Positions 1 to 11,163 of a DNA stretch of 64,000 nt are shown piece by piece. The notes beneath the pieces are model-generated. The model saw nothing but the letters and a program-made list of their open reading frames with translations, was not told the origin of the DNA and did no database searches. Location of the stretch: positions 806,001 through 870,000 of the forward strand of contig LATX02000123.1 of assembly GCA_001466705.2 (NCBI GenBank). The letters are read 5' to 3'. This DNA comes from Moniliophthora roreri (lineage: Eukaryota; Basidiomycota; Agaricomycetes; Agaricales; Marasmiaceae). A program made the translations under genes and the position numbers. Every line of letters starts with the position of its first letter. Position 1 is the first letter of the stretch.

Positions 1-690
1 AGCACAGAATGAGTCCGATTGTTGTGTGCGAACTCTGCCAACAGTAGATATTTCTTCCATCGTATCTGTTCCTTCAAGCAAAAGATCTGAAGGTAGACTT
101 TGATTCCTTGATTTACTCTTTCCATTTCTCCATCTATTTGAGGGTGAAAGGCAGTACTCATTGAGTGTTTGATAGACAATTGTCTTCCCACTTCTTGGAA
201 TACTTCCGCTGTGAATCTGGGGTCTCGATCAGATATGATGCGGACTTGAAGTCCAAAATGTCTGTACACATGTTGGATTAAAAGTTCTGCTATCTTTGTA
301 GTGTCCGCCTTCTTTGTGCATAGTGTGAAAATTACCCCCTTCATAGAGGAGTGGTCCACCACAACTAGAATGGAATCCATCCTATTGCACTCAGGCAGAT
401 CCATGATCAGATCCATTGTGCAGACCTGGAAGGGAAATAAGTCTTTGACAGGCTTCAGCAGCTGGATTGGGGTCCATGTTGGGTGTGTATTGATCTTCAA
501 TTGCTGACAGGGCACACATCCATCTATGAAACCTTTGACAAACTTTGCCATTCCTGGCCACCAAAAGTCTCGTTGGACCTGTTCAAGAGTGTTCCATTGA
601 CCGGGATGTCCTACTCCTGGTGTCTCATGTATAGCACATACCACGCTCCTCTGTAGTTCCATATCATTAGGGACGTAGATCTGATCCTTA
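1..690 (-). mobile_element. Ty3/gypsy retrotransposon fragment: integrase region, cut by window edge
   Basis: Read on the minus strand, this stretch encodes part of a retrotransposon polyprotein. From high to low coordinates there is the typical link before the integrase zinc site (HETPGVGHPGQWNTLEQV, then RDFWWPGM), then the CxxC half of the H2C2 zinc site (GCVPCQQ). The integrase core follows, with its first catalytic Asp in CTMDLIMDLPE and a second block around SDRDPRF. The reading frame runs off the left edge, so the element continues outside the window. Reverse transcriptase, RNase H and a recognisable LTR are not present on the right side, so the copy seems cut or rearranged near 700. 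The family call rests on these motifs; element-level classification is not possible here. Confidence 0.85.
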
Positions 691-699
691 AAGAACAGT

Positions 700-1490
700 A
701 GATCCTTCTTGATCTTCCAATCTGATAATGCAGATTTGATTGGCAGCATGCCTTGGCATAATAACACTATGTATGAGGTGTTCTTTTAACATGGTTTTCT
801 GATTGAGAAAACACTTAATCTTCTTGCAAAGAGAATTTTTATAAAACCATATATAAATTCTAAATTTCAATTGTGTCCTCTCAACAAGAATATGCCTGGA
901 GAATACTAAATTTTCAGCAGCAAAAGATATAGAATTTTCAAACTCTGAGAATTAATAGATAATACAATATATTAGAATAATTTCCATACTGAGAAAACAT
1001 TAAATTTTCTCTGGTTGAAAATCCTCAGAAAATGCTGATAAGATAAGATAAAAATTCCACATTTTCTATTGTGGGAAAGTCAGAGAAAACACTAGGAAAA
1101 CACTAGGAAAATGGTAGGAAAATCATGTGAAAACACTATATTTTAAAGCAGTTTNTTTCCTTTAATATAAAATTCAAAATCTTATATTTATTTTCTAAAT
1201 GTTTTCTCACTATTTTATAAGGCAGAAAATTTAGTATATTTGTAATTAGAAAATTAAAGGATAATTCTATAATTTCATTATCATAAAATAATAAAAAAAC
1301 ACAGACTCTTCTGGAAATTAAAATCCAGAGTATGCTTGCTGTTTTCAATATATGATGACAACTTGAAACTAATAGAATTTTCTGAGTGTTGTCTGGAAGC
1401 AAATATATAGCAGTATTCTGAGTGTATTTCCTTTGTATTAATAGTATAAAAAGAACACCTTGTACGTAGTGTATTCGATATATCTGATTC
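700..1490. repeat. AT-rich low-complexity block with GAAAAC-type repeats
   Basis: This stretch is much richer in A and T than the rest of the window. It repeats short G-A-rich words such as GAGAAAACAC, TAGGAAAACACTAGGAAAA and TGAAAACAC, most densely at 1080-1135. It contains the only ambiguous base, an n at 1155. No coding region is supported. It separates the integrase fragment from the TE-like reading frame at 1491-1860 and may be decayed transposon sequence or an insertion into the element. Confidence 0.5.
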
Positions 1491-1860
1491 TCACTTCTTC
1501 AGTATAGTAGGCAACATGTCATCTTCGATTCTAATCCCTTCTAATCCAGTCATGATGGATGATGGGGTCAAGATTCTCTTTGTTTCGAGGTGTTCGCTTG
1601 GTGTCTCAATTGGTGGCTGATTCGTTGGCAATAGCAACTGCAAGAGGGTCAGGAGCTCCCTGTGAGATGCTCTGGTTAATGGCAGGATCACTCGTCCACC
1701 AGGATTCGATATAGACTGGGTTTGTAATCCATGCCACCACTCTTCTGCTTCCGCAATGTCTCTGTTGATCTGGTCTTTGGTTCATGGTGGTGTCTTGTTT
1801 TCCTAGGTGATGCCTGGACCCAGATAGGTCGGCAATCAATCAGCTTGACCTTGTGTTATA
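1491..1860 (-). other. Possible retroelement-derived coding remnant
   Basis: On the minus strand a frame of about 100 residues reads through EAEEWWHGLQTQSISNPGG and ends with DDMLPTILKK and a stop near 1491. It looks like real former protein, but I cannot assign it with certainty. Its orientation and closeness to the integrase fragment suggest another part of the same element or an unrelated gag-like fragment. No upstream start or zinc knuckle is visible. Confidence 0.3.
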
Positions 1861-2374
1861 TTACTTGCACAGCAACAAACTTCCCAACACCTTGCTAAGT
1901 CAGTGTCAAGCTTAAGTCAAGTTTGAGTACATTCAACAGGTGTTGAAGTTCAGAGTTCCACTTGATATTGCTTGCAACACAAGTTATAATAAACCAGGTC
2001 AAGCTGAAGACTTAGAGTCTTAGCTTGGGTGCTTAAATATGTTACAATTGATTGTATAATCTATCTTATGTATGTGTCCAATAGCTACGATGATCTGATA
2101 ATAGTTTCCAACACAGTCAGGATATAAGTAAGTGTTCTGATAAGAAGAAGGAGACTGGGAAGGTGTATGAGTCCAATGACAAGAGAAGCATGTGGGATAG
2201 AAGGAAAAAGGGGACTGGGAAGGTGTAAGTGTCCGATCAAAGGAGAAGCATAGGTACTGGGGTAGTGAAAACATAACATAGGCTTGGAGTCATAAGGATC
2301 AATCCCATAAGATGAGCTGTAGATGATGTACCTCCCTTCAGATAGTCTCTGAGCACTGGTGTTGTTAATGGGGG
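1861..2374. other. Noncoding stretch, nothing recognised
   Basis: Short overlapping frames occur on the minus strand, but they are Ser/Pro/Leu-rich and share no known family features. Two GGGACTGGGAAGGTGTA-like words near 2153 and 2213 show a small internal duplication. No gene is supported. Confidence 0.4.
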
Positions 2375-2680
2375 ATGTCAAAGGAGTTAACAGCATTGGG
2401 GGATATTGTCAAAGGCATCACTAGCATTGAGCCTATTGTTGGCAGCAGTGAGGGCAAAGATGAACATGTTGAAGGCAGTGGTGATGGCAGTGACATGGCA
2501 CACGACGTTGGCCATGTTGCTTGCAGCAATGTGTCAGACATTGTTGGTAGCATCAAGGGACATTGTTGAGGGTGTTGTTGGTGAGAAGAATGGCACTGGC
2601 ATTGTTGTTGCCATTGCCAGTGGTGAAGGCATCAGTGGTGGGAGCAATGGTGGTGGAAGTGATGATGGTGGTGGTTAAGA
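2375..2680 (+). repeat. G-T-rich trinucleotide-like low-complexity tract
   Basis: The sequence is dominated by GGT, GTT, GAT and GCA triplets, for example GGTGGTGGAAGTGATGATGG near 2650. Several frames stay open here only because of this composition. The translations are simple Gly/Ser/Ala/Val or Asp-rich strings, so I treat the block as an imperfect microsatellite rather than a gene. Confidence 0.55.
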
Positions 2681-2839
2681 AAAAAGAAGTGGAGTTTGAA
2701 AATTTGCTGCATGTCAGAATTTAAGATCCACTTTGGAGGGGTCTTCATTCATGTGATCACTGCTCATTTTTCCTAGATGTCCTTCATAAAGGTGCTGTAT
2801 CAGTGTTGCATCACTCATGCAACCCCTTCATATTCCAAT

Positions 2840-3075
2840 GATATACTATGTAACACGATATAATGCCTGAAATTCAATATAACATGTGCAACTTGATATA
2901 ATGTCCATAATGCATTGTAACACCCTGTAACCATTACAAGGCATTATAACAGGTATGTAATTTTGTTATATTACTATGAAATTGTTACAGTATGTTCTAA
3001 CTACATTATGTTCATCTAGAACAATTACAGACCATTGCATTTCATAGTAATGCCCTGTAACCCATTGCAGCAGCC
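2840..3075. repeat. Interspersed TGTAAC / TATAAC short repeats
   Basis: About ten imperfect copies of a short word (TGTAAC, ATATAACATG, CATTATAAC, CCCTGTAACC and their complements) are spread over 230 bases. CCCTGTAACC occurs twice, near 2922 and 3052. The arrangement is irregular in spacing and orientation. No coding sequence is present. Confidence 0.45.
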
Positions 3076-3126
3076 TGTCAGTTTTTGTGATGTTTCAGCA
3101 GATAGATATCCAATCTGCACTAACAC

Positions 3127-3235
3127 AGGGCATTCCCTGCACCCCCCCTAAATATCCTCAATCTCCTAACCCTTTTGCAGGGCATTCCCCCCCTGCACCC
3201 CCCCTGCTAACCCCAAACTCCTAACCTCCCTAACC
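3127..3235 (+). repeat. Imperfect direct repeat of about 45 bp, C-rich
   Basis: Two copies start with GGGCATTCCC and share CTGCACCCCCCCT and CTCCTAACC. They lie side by side and differ by small insertions in the C runs, a pattern expected from slippage or tandem duplication. The run of CCTAACC words resembles a telomere-like motif only loosely. Confidence 0.5.
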
Positions 3236-3452
3236 CAGCCAACAGCAGCAATGATAGCATCATCAGCTTCAAGCCAAACACATTGTGAGCCCATTGAGAA
3301 TTATTGGTTTTAAGCAACTGTAAGGACAGGAAGGGTGCACAGCATGCACAAAAAGAATAATGTGCATGACTGCTTGAAACATTGCCTTAAGTCGCTGCTG
3401 CACACGCCGAACATCGCCCTGGATTAAACTTTAAGCTAGGGTCTACTTTACA

Positions 3453-3655
3453 CCGACGTCCGACAAATCGTCGGCCTAAAACCTTGATTTCAGTGCCAAA
3501 TTCCGAAACGGTCCCACCTCGGTCTGGAAGCCGTACGGGCCCTAATGCTAGCTGCTAACCGACTCAACGCAACCCTCAGCGGGGGCGCTACGCGCCAGAA
3601 CCCGCTTCGCAGAAAATGGGGAGATCACGCGATCTCGGGAAAGTCCGAGGTGGAC
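3453..3655. repeat. Cluster of four inverted repeats (hairpin block)
   Basis: Four stems can be read directly. CCGACG at 3453-3458 pairs with CGTCGG at 3469-3474. CCACCTCGG at 3514-3522 pairs with CCGAGGTGG at 3645-3653 and encloses the rest. AGCGGG at 3578-3583 pairs with CCCGCT at 3601-3606, and inside it GGCGC (3584-3588) pairs with GCGCC (3592-3596) around a 3-base loop. GAGATC at 3621-3626 pairs with GATCTC at 3631-3636. The block is GC-rich compared with its flanks. A fold-back or Helitron-like end is possible; no transposase is nearby. Confidence 0.55.
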
Positions 3656-3659
3656 TGAT

Positions 3660-4163
3660 CGACTGTTACCAGTGGTTCACCGGCCGTTAAAAAAAAATTC
3701 GACCCATATCTTAAAATATTTTTCCCTCCCCCTGGCCCTTGTTCCGGAATGATGATTGACCATCAGACTCTCACAGCAAAAGTCGACGGAATCAACAATT
3801 CACCGCTGTACTCAGGGTACCTGTGCCACTGACGCTTCAATCGCTTTTGCACTGGGGCTCGAAGCTTGAGGGCGAAGACGCGTCTACCATCGACGGCGCT
3901 GAAAGCTGAAATGCTTACAGTCTCTGAGTCTCGGTTCCGACCCATATTTGTATGTGTTTATAGGTTGCACTGTGGATGGCGATAGCACCCATAGAGACAC
4001 CACGATTTCTCCATACACTCTGCCTTGCATACTCGCTGTCTTCCAGTTGATGACGCCTTAGATCTGAAGCGTGGGAGCTCCGGAATGCTTTATGTATAGG
4101 CGCATTACAGAGTGGACGGTATTCCTGATTCCCGACCCCTCTCTGCCACTCTCTTCCCCGCCA
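3660..4163. other. Upstream region of the first seven-helix gene
   Basis: A minus-strand frame of 60 codons at 3763-3945 has no recognisable features. The part from about 3960 on is similar to 8190-8348 in front of the second seven-helix gene (shared CTGTCTTCCAGTTGA and TGGAATGC-type words), so the duplication includes the upstream region. Confidence 0.4.
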
Positions 4164-5657
4164 ATGCCCGACAGCGTCCCTGTCGTTTCTGTATCCCTCG
4201 CTAACGTTGCCATCGAGAGTGTCCTCTACGGAATATTCTTCGTCCTCAATGTAGGCTCCACCATGCTGATATGCTTCCCTCTCAACGGCATAACGTGTGC
4301 AAAAGAGTCAATTTCTCGCCGTGTCCAGATGGCAGTAAAAAAGCCCATGTTCTTGGGGATAATCGCGTTATTCATTAGTATCACCGGGGTAGGGAACAAC
4401 GCTTTGGCAAAGTTATTCTAGCGCTCACTACTATGGTTGATCTAGCACTGGATATGCACTGTGTTACGGCTTTTCGGGGCCGTCGTGTTTTCTGAGGGAG
4501 GGCCTCTGGCGTACTATGAAGACTTGTCGCAGGATCTTTACACAATCAAGATTGGGTTCATTGAAGCATCCCTAATTATTGCTGATAGTATGCTTGTGAG
4601 TTTGAACCATGCCTTTCAGGCGTTTCTCACTTGGCCGTCTTTTAGATATACAGACTCTGGATGATCTGGTCTAGGAATTACTGTGTGATCATTATCCCGA
4701 TTCTGACTCTCATTGGTCTCATAGGTATCACAGACTCGGCCTTTATTCTGCGAAACCACTGCTGATATGTTTTTTATAGTGTGTGGAGTCGGCGGAACAA
4801 ACGTGTTTGCGCATTACGTCCCCGGACAGAGTGTATTTTCCTCAGTCACTCAGGCATGGGTCATTTCCGATGGTTTTTTCAAAACAAATTACTGGTTCCT
4901 CGAAGCTATCTAACATGATTATTTTTTACAGGTATTTTCACGCTGTTGTACGTGTTCCTCCTTGAGTTTTGATCAGAGTCCGATTACTCAATCCTCAGCC
5001 CAACCAGAACGAATGTGTATAGTTCGAGTACGCATCATTACTTGTTTCTGAGGTTCGTCACTGATGTTACTAAATTCCAGCTTTGATTGGATACCGTATC
5101 TGGTGGACCAGACGCGAAAGTCGCTATTCTGGTGCTGTTCAAGTCGGGAGTGGCAACAATCTAAGTGTAAGCAGTCAATCATCGTTCATGTATCCTGCTC
5201 ACTTTTTGTACAGTCCGCACTAGCGATATTTGTTGAGAGTGCTCTTCTCTATACGTGAGGTAACATGCCGCTCCTTAATTGGTATAGACTAATTGCAACC
5301 TGATGTAGGACCTGGACTGCCGTTTTCATAGCGACTTATGCAACAGAGTCGCGAGTCGAATCTGTCATTGCGGATTGTTGGGCAGTTGTGGCGGGGATTT
5401 CCTTTTGTCTTATCAACGTGCGGATAGGTCTAGGATGGGCCAGGAACCCGTCTGTGATGGTTTCGACGATAGCGGCAAGACAGCAGGCATATGAAGTGAA
5501 TATGGGAGAAACTTGGCTTGCATACCCAATGCAGCCGCTAGCTATTCATGTTCATCAGGCGGAAGATACGTCCCAGATGGATAGCCTCAGTTGTTCTGGA
5601 GTTGGTGGTGGTCCTGACTCGGGTACGCAGAAAAATGAGAGCTCTGGAGATGCGTAG
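4164..5657 (+). CDS. Seven-helix fungal membrane protein, copy 1 (subfamily 1)
   Basis: This gene encodes a membrane protein of about 350 residues of the large seven-helix family that is expanded in mushrooms; its function is unknown. I chose the ATG at 4164 (MPDSVPVVSVSLANVA) because the second copy starts at the matching codon. Hydrophobic segments run in order: YGIFFVLNVGSTMLICF, FLGIIALFISITG, the exon starting HWICTVLRLFGAVVF, the ADSM...IYRLWMIW segment, VIIIPILTLIGLIVCG, SALAIFVESALLYT and AVVAGISFCLINVRIGLGW. A polar loop LIGYRIWWTRRESRYSG lies before the sixth. The tail (WLAYPMQP onwards) is hydrophilic and Ser/Gly-rich. About nine exons are needed; the donor GGG|GTAGGG near 4390 and the acceptor at 4445 are clear. 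No frame break was seen. The gene belongs to a direct duplication with 8349-9858. Confidence 0.75.
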
Positions 5658-5799
5658 TGTTTCGGACCGTGCCTGGGGTGAATAACGGGGTGTCATGGTT
5701 AGGACCGAGATGACGGCGCGATACTACACATGCAGATGTATAGTAGATTCTTCCTAGACAGACAGTCATATGACCTAGTCGCCTCCTTCCTGTCGTTCA

Positions 5800-6420
5800 G
5801 CAACTCCCTGGTGGTTCGAACTTCAAAGTAGCAGCACACAACAAATGATACTTCACTCCTTCCACCTCATCTTTTCCCCTTCGGATCTCGACGTGAAGAT
5901 CAACTTTGAAACCAAGAGGAACTCGGAATAACGAGATATGCATATTGAGTCGCGAATCGTGAAGGCCTCCGCGGTGCTACGCCGTTCCTTTGTATTAGTT
6001 CAAGAACAAACGTAAGCTGCAGCCCTGCAGATCAAAAGGTAAAATGAACCAATAACTCACCGAGCGAGGCGGCATTTGAGGTATGAGCCCTCAAAAGTGG
6101 TTCTAAGGGCGTATTCCGACTTCTTCTGGGTACTATCTGTCTCGATAAGCAGCGACAGGTGCAAATGCTTTGAATATCATACTTGTGTCCTAGGCCATGA
6201 TACCAAAACAGAAAGCTTTCACTCAATCCTTCGGGTATGTGTGCTGCGCTTCCAAGCCGGGACAAAATACTTTTCAGACTTTTGGTTTCACGGTGTAGCA
6301 ATGAATATGCTTTCTTCGCAAAGTTCAAGCTACCCCAGGGCATCTTGTGCGTTGTATTTTCTAATTTTGGTCGCCAGGGAAAATCACGAAACCGAAAGCT
6401 GCAACAGGTGATGTTGTTGT
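5800..6420 (-). other. Possible minus-strand gene downstream of copy 1, unidentified
   Basis: The minus strand keeps a coding-like segment (HLSLLIETDSTQKKSEYAL, continuing to LKCRLAR) that ends at a good splice donor (CG|GTGAG) at about 6060. A second piece between 5950 and 5805 starts MHISLFRVPLGFKVDL and ends EPPGSC and a stop. Both pieces have recognisable partners downstream of the second seven-helix gene (10446-10017: LYPQYRHAR, and MHITLFLATLGVKV ending LELPGSS). Conservation of the frame in both copies argues for coding origin. Exon joins, start and function are unknown, and both copies may be decayed. Confidence 0.3.
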
Positions 6421-8348
6421 CAGTAAAGACACGATTGGCAAGATCAAGTACTCTTACTCATCTTTCTTGTGCAACTTGAAGAGTCACCCTTGACGAGCCA
6501 GAAGATAATAAAGAACAAGTCAAGGATCAGTTTGCGGCAGCATGCGAGAGGGTAGAAAGGGAAGAAAAGAGGGCAACACGTGTTTAATCAGAGTCTCGTG
6601 TGAGTTGTATGATTCCGGGCTCGCTCGGACAGAATGGAGGCTTGAAACAGTTATATTCGACGTCTTTGCTAAGTACAGTATCTCGACTGACATGTTTACC
6701 TGCTAGGATGAAAACTCGTAAGCAGTGATGGGTGTAAACGGGGTAATTCTTGTACCCAAACTAATCAAGGCCTTTCCGAATCCGAGCCACTCCCCTCAAT
6801 TTACATTATTGACTCCTCGGGCTTGAACTTGATGCGAAGGCAGTAACGCACCAAAACAGTGATGCTTCAGGTTTCAGAAGAAAGTAGACCGTGGCAACGG
6901 GCTTCAATGCCGCCACTCGAATTGACCGAAGCATAAACCTGAAAAAGAGTAAGGGCAGCCGGTAAAAAGCATGTGTGACAAGACTAGTTGACTCACCACA
7001 GCTATCTTGGGCATGGTCGACGTTTCTCGAGTTGAGTCGAGTGTCCATCTCGGATGCGTGCCAAAGGAACGAATGTCACAGCAGTGCCAGCAGGAATTTG
7101 CGGGAGCAGGCCGAAGAGTGAAAGACACTGCCACTCGCGAGACGTATTGCCGTCGGCTATCGAAATTCAAATTTGTACTGCCGCCTGTCTAGGCTAGAGC
7201 ATCCGCTCGCGCGCGTAGCTATCGTGCATTTTAGGGGGAGGGAAGTCGCGGTCAACGTTTTTTACAGGTCGGGAGGTTTGCAGAACGACAAAAGCAATAT
7301 GGCTGAACAGAGGGTTTATAATATTGAGAGTCCGAGTCTGCATGCATCATGCGAGAGATCAGAAAGGGAAGAAATGAGGTCGATATGCGTATAGATACAC
7401 ACCCAAGTCTTGGCACAACTAGAGTCAAACTTTGCATCCGTCGTCCAAATTACTCGCAAGTCGTTGCAAAGATCCATAAGCATTGAGCAATAGAGGCGTG
7501 AATTTTAGGTGTATTGAACTTGTAGGTACTTGAAGGTTCTTGAGACTGAAAATTGGGTTAAGTAACGGTGTAAACACATACCAGACGTTAATATTATCCC
7601 AGCTCATATTTCCTGTCGACTCCTCGAGCCTGTACTTGATGCGGTTTGCGTTGAATGGCAAGAACTATGATGAAATCTGCTGCATGGACTCGGAACGCAG
7701 CAAGATACGTAAGAAGACCGGCGAAAGACGCGGGAATCCAACTTTGTAATCAACGGCCATAACTATGTACCTGGTCAGCGTAAAACCACTGAGTGGCTGA
7801 CATGTACGAGTTCGGTCTTCAAGTTTCAAGTTTCAAGTCTCGAATCCAGGAGTACACAATCTTGCAAAACATTGAGCTCCGGGATCCCCGCTCCACATTC
7901 AGCGCTGCCTGAGCTCTTTCCGATGCAGGCGGCATTTTAGCTGAACCCGATGCAAGCTCATAACTTGCAGAATATCATGGAAATCTTCAAAATGGGTTCA
8001 CCTGCTCGTCACCCCGCCCTCGATGGTCTCCTCACAGGCTCACGCAATCAATATCCTGGTACAGTACATCAATACCAATTAACGAGGAGGATAGTCAAGT
8101 GGAGGATGTTCCAGTCGGCGAAGTACTGTCATATACTCCAATGGGAAAAGTAGATCAATACGTAAAAAATTGGTAAGTGAACCCTCGTAAGCTATAACTC
8201 TGCTCTGCCTCACCTATTCTCTGTCTTCCAGTTGACGGATGCCTCAGATCGATCTGAGCCGTGAGAGCTCTGGAATGCCTTATGTACGGGCGCATTGCAA
8301 AATGGATGGTGACCCTCTCTGCCCTCTTCCACGACTTCGCCGAATCCA
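6421..8348. other. Intergenic part of the first duplication unit
   Basis: No complete gene is visible. A minus-strand frame from 7170 to about 6999 (TLRPAPANSCWHCCDIRSF) stops at a good donor (GTG|GTGAGT), which hints at an exon. The stretch at 7140-7290 matches 10530-10650 (shared GACGTATTGCCG, CGCGC, GCTATCG and GTTAACGTTTTT-type words), so the duplication reaches at least this far. From about 7750 to 8190 nothing was recognised. Confidence 0.4.
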
Positions 8349-9858
8349 ATGCCCGACGACGTTCCTATCGTTTCTGTATCCCTCGCCAACGTTGCCGTTG
8401 AGAGCTTTCTCTACGGGATATTCTTCGTCCTCGATATAGGCACCATCATGCTGATATGCTTCCCTCTCAATGATATGACGCGTACTCTGATGAAGGAGTC
8501 TATTTCCCGCCGTATTCAAATAACGGTGAAAAAACCAATGTTCTTGGGGTCAATTGCGTTATTCATCAGTATTACTGGGGTAGGTACTAAGCAACACGTT
8601 ATCTTCAGCGTGCTCACTATTATCTATCATTAATTAGCATTGGATATGCACCGTTTTACGGCTCTTCGAAGCCGTCGTATTTTCCGAGAAAGGGCCCTTG
8701 GCGTATTACGAGGACTTGTCCCAGGATCTTTACGCAATCAAAACAGGATTCAGTGAAGCGTCTCTAATTATCACTGATAGTATGCTTGTGAGTTTGAATA
8801 GTGTCTCTCATATGTTTCTGACTTGAATATCTTTCAGATATATAGACTCTGGATGATTTGGTCTAGGAATTACTATGTGATCATTATCCCGATTCTGACT
8901 CTCATTGGTCTTATAGGTACAAACTTAGGCTTAGCCGCCTTCATTAAACTAGTGCTGAACGACATCTTTTTTGTTTTTTGTAGTGTGTGGAATTGGCGGG
9001 ACAAACGACTTTGCACATTATACCCCCGGACAAAGCGTGTTTTCCTCGGTAACTCAGGCATGGGTCATTTCCGATGGTTTTGTTGGACATTCCTGCTTTC
9101 TCAAAGCTATCTAACATATTTATTTTCGTAGGTGTCTTCACGCTATTGTACGTGTACCTCCTTGATCCTTGGCCATCTCGCTCAATTTTTTCAATTCAAC
9201 CAGAACCAATATGTACAGCTCGAGTAAGTATCATGTATCGCTACTTGTCTCGTTTCTGCAATTCAGTGCTGATACTAAACTCCAGCCTTGATTGGATACC
9301 GAATCTGGAGGACGGAACGCGAAAGTCGCTATTCCGGCGCTGTTCGAGTCGGGAGCGGCAGCAATCTGAGTGTAAGTAGTCCATATATCCTACTATGACT
9401 CACTTTTTACTTTTGATACAGTCCGTACTAGTGATATTCGTCGAGAGTGCTCTTCTCTATACGTGAGGCTGCATACCGTTCCTTAATCGATAGACTAATC
9501 GTAAAGCCTGGTGTACTATAGGACCTGGACTACTGTTTGCATAGCGACTTATGCAGCAGAGTCGCGAGTCGAATCTATCAACTCGGATTGTTGGGCGGTC
9601 GTTGCGGGCATTTCGTCTTGTCTCATCAATGTGCGTATAGGCTTAGGATGGGCTAGGAGTCCGTCCGCGATGCTTTCAACGATACTGGAAAGACAGCAAC
9701 ACCACGAAGCAGCGAATATGAGAGAAACTTGGCTTGCATACCCAATGCAGCCGCTTCATCGAGTGGAAGATACGCCCACAACAGATAGAACCAGCTTTTC
9801 TGGAGTTGATGGATCTGACTCTGGTACGCAGAAAAATGAGAGCTGTGGAGATGTATAG
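8349..9858 (+). CDS. Seven-helix fungal membrane protein, copy 2 (subfamily 1)
   Basis: This is the tandem partner of 4164-5657, about 350 residues, also apparently intact. Exons that I could fix are 8349-8579, 8638-8787 and 8838-8916. Later exons begin at VCGIGGTNDFAHYTPGQ, at VFTLL, at TNMYSSTLIGYRIWRTE, at SVLVIFVESALLYT and at TWTTVCIATYAAES. All joins keep frame, and the last exon ends SGTQKNESCGDV. The predicted topology is seven helices with an arginine-rich loop (YRIWRTERESRYSG) between helices 5 and 6 and a hydrophilic C-tail. Sequence identity to copy 1 is high along the whole length, introns included, so the duplication is fairly recent. Cargo, ligand and localisation are unknown. 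Confidence 0.78.
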
Positions 9859-10016
9859 TATTTCGGATCACGCTTGAAGTGGGTGTCGTGGTCAGAATTG
9901 GGGTGGCTGCGAGATATCACACATGTAGATGTAGATGTAGACATAGAGTACAGTAGACCAAAAATCTCTTCCCAGGCCGACAAAGTCGCACTACCTGGTT
10001 GCATCCTTCCTGGCTT

Positions 10017-10446
10017 TCAAGAGCTTCCTGGTAGTTCGAGACCCAGAGGGCAAAAATGTAGTGAGACTCGCGCACGACAAACGATGCCCAGTTCCACCTC
10101 ATCTTTCCGTCCTCGGACTTTGACGCCGAGAGTAGCGAGGAATAACGTAATGTGCATAGTGAATCGTGAAGGCCTCCGCAATGCTTTGCTATGGTTATTG
10201 TCATTTCTGTGTAGTTGGAGAGCAAGAGGAAGAGGTAGAGTGAACATCGGTTCATCGAGCATGACGGTATTGGGGGTACAAGTCCTTGATGATGATTTCG
10301 CACTCGAGCGAGAGTGTATCTCGGCAGAATTCATTATCTGTCACTGCCGAGGGTGAAAATCGATCAACCAGTTGGTAGGTTGCCTGGTGCAAGCGCATCG
10401 AACGTCGTATCCAAAACCAGAAGCAATAGTTCCATTCCCCAGACAT
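10017..10446 (-). other. Partner of the unidentified minus-strand segment (second unit)
   Basis: Two overlapping minus-strand frames are similar to the segment at 5800-6420. One ends KDLYPQYRHAR and a stop near 10252. The other contains MHITLFLATLGVKV and ends LELPGSS near 10017. In this copy the first piece ends in a stop where the other copy has a splice donor, which suggests decay or a different exon end. Function unknown. Confidence 0.25.
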
Positions 10447-11163
10447 GGCACCGTCGATATGAATTTGATGTGCTACGTGTTATTGAAAGTTGAAGGCCTC
10501 CAAGCGTACCTTGATGATGTGAAGACGCCGCAAGACGTATTGCCGCCTGTGGGGTCTAGAACATCCCTGCGCGCGGAGCTATCGCGCCTGTTAGGGAAAG
10601 GAAAGCCATAGTTAACGTTTTTGACGATAGTGAGGTTTAGAGAACGACGAAAGCTTCGTTATCAGTGAATACCTGGAACGAACTGGAGCGTCGATAACAA
10701 GATCTTGTGTCAAGGCTAGCCATCAAACAAGGGGCATCCATAGAGTCGAACTTTGCATCTAGATTACTTGCAAGTCATGATGGGCTGTGATGCGTGTCTG
10801 GTCACACACTAGATGTGAATATTATCCCAGCTCACAGCTGCAGTGGAGGTTAAAAGAGGGTTGTCTGCTGTCTGCTGTGCCGAGACAACCGCGTGGCTGT
10901 GAACCTGTCATGTACCGGCGCTTGTTTTGTGGGCGGTGTTTTCTTTGTTGAATGCTTGCTTTGTTTAAAATGGGTCCAGCGTGTCTTCTCTTCGCCTCGT
11001 GTTGCCCAACACCCATCTTCCTTTGTTATCCAGGTTCTCACTTAAAAGCCAGCCAGAGGAGCTGAGATCAGACAGCACCAGCTCCTCTTCATCAAACGTT
11101 CTCACTCAACGGCATCTGACGGCCATCTTCACAACAGACAATCAGACAGCAGCCGACTTCAGC
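10447..11163. other. Intergenic region upstream of the DUF3433 gene
   Basis: 10530-10650 is duplicated material shared with 7140-7290. From 10800 on the sequence is C/T-rich on the plus strand, as in fungal promoters, with CAGCACCAGCTCCTCTTC-like tracts just before the start codon. No gene is supported here. Confidence 0.4.

Noticed and set aside
3127..3235. Telomere-type repeat because of CCTAACC words
   Set aside because: The words are few, irregular and part of a 45-bp direct repeat; the flanks are ordinary genomic sequence.
4164..5000. In-frame stop (GAGTTTTGA) after FTLLYVFLL in seven-helix copy 1 as a sign of a pseudogene
   Set aside because: A splice donor just before it (TT|GTACGTG) and an acceptor before ACGAATGTG restore the frame, and copy 2 uses the same pattern.
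5810..5830. tRNA gene suggested by a GGTTCGAAC-like B-box
   Set aside because: No matching A-box or acceptor stem is present at the required distance on either strand.
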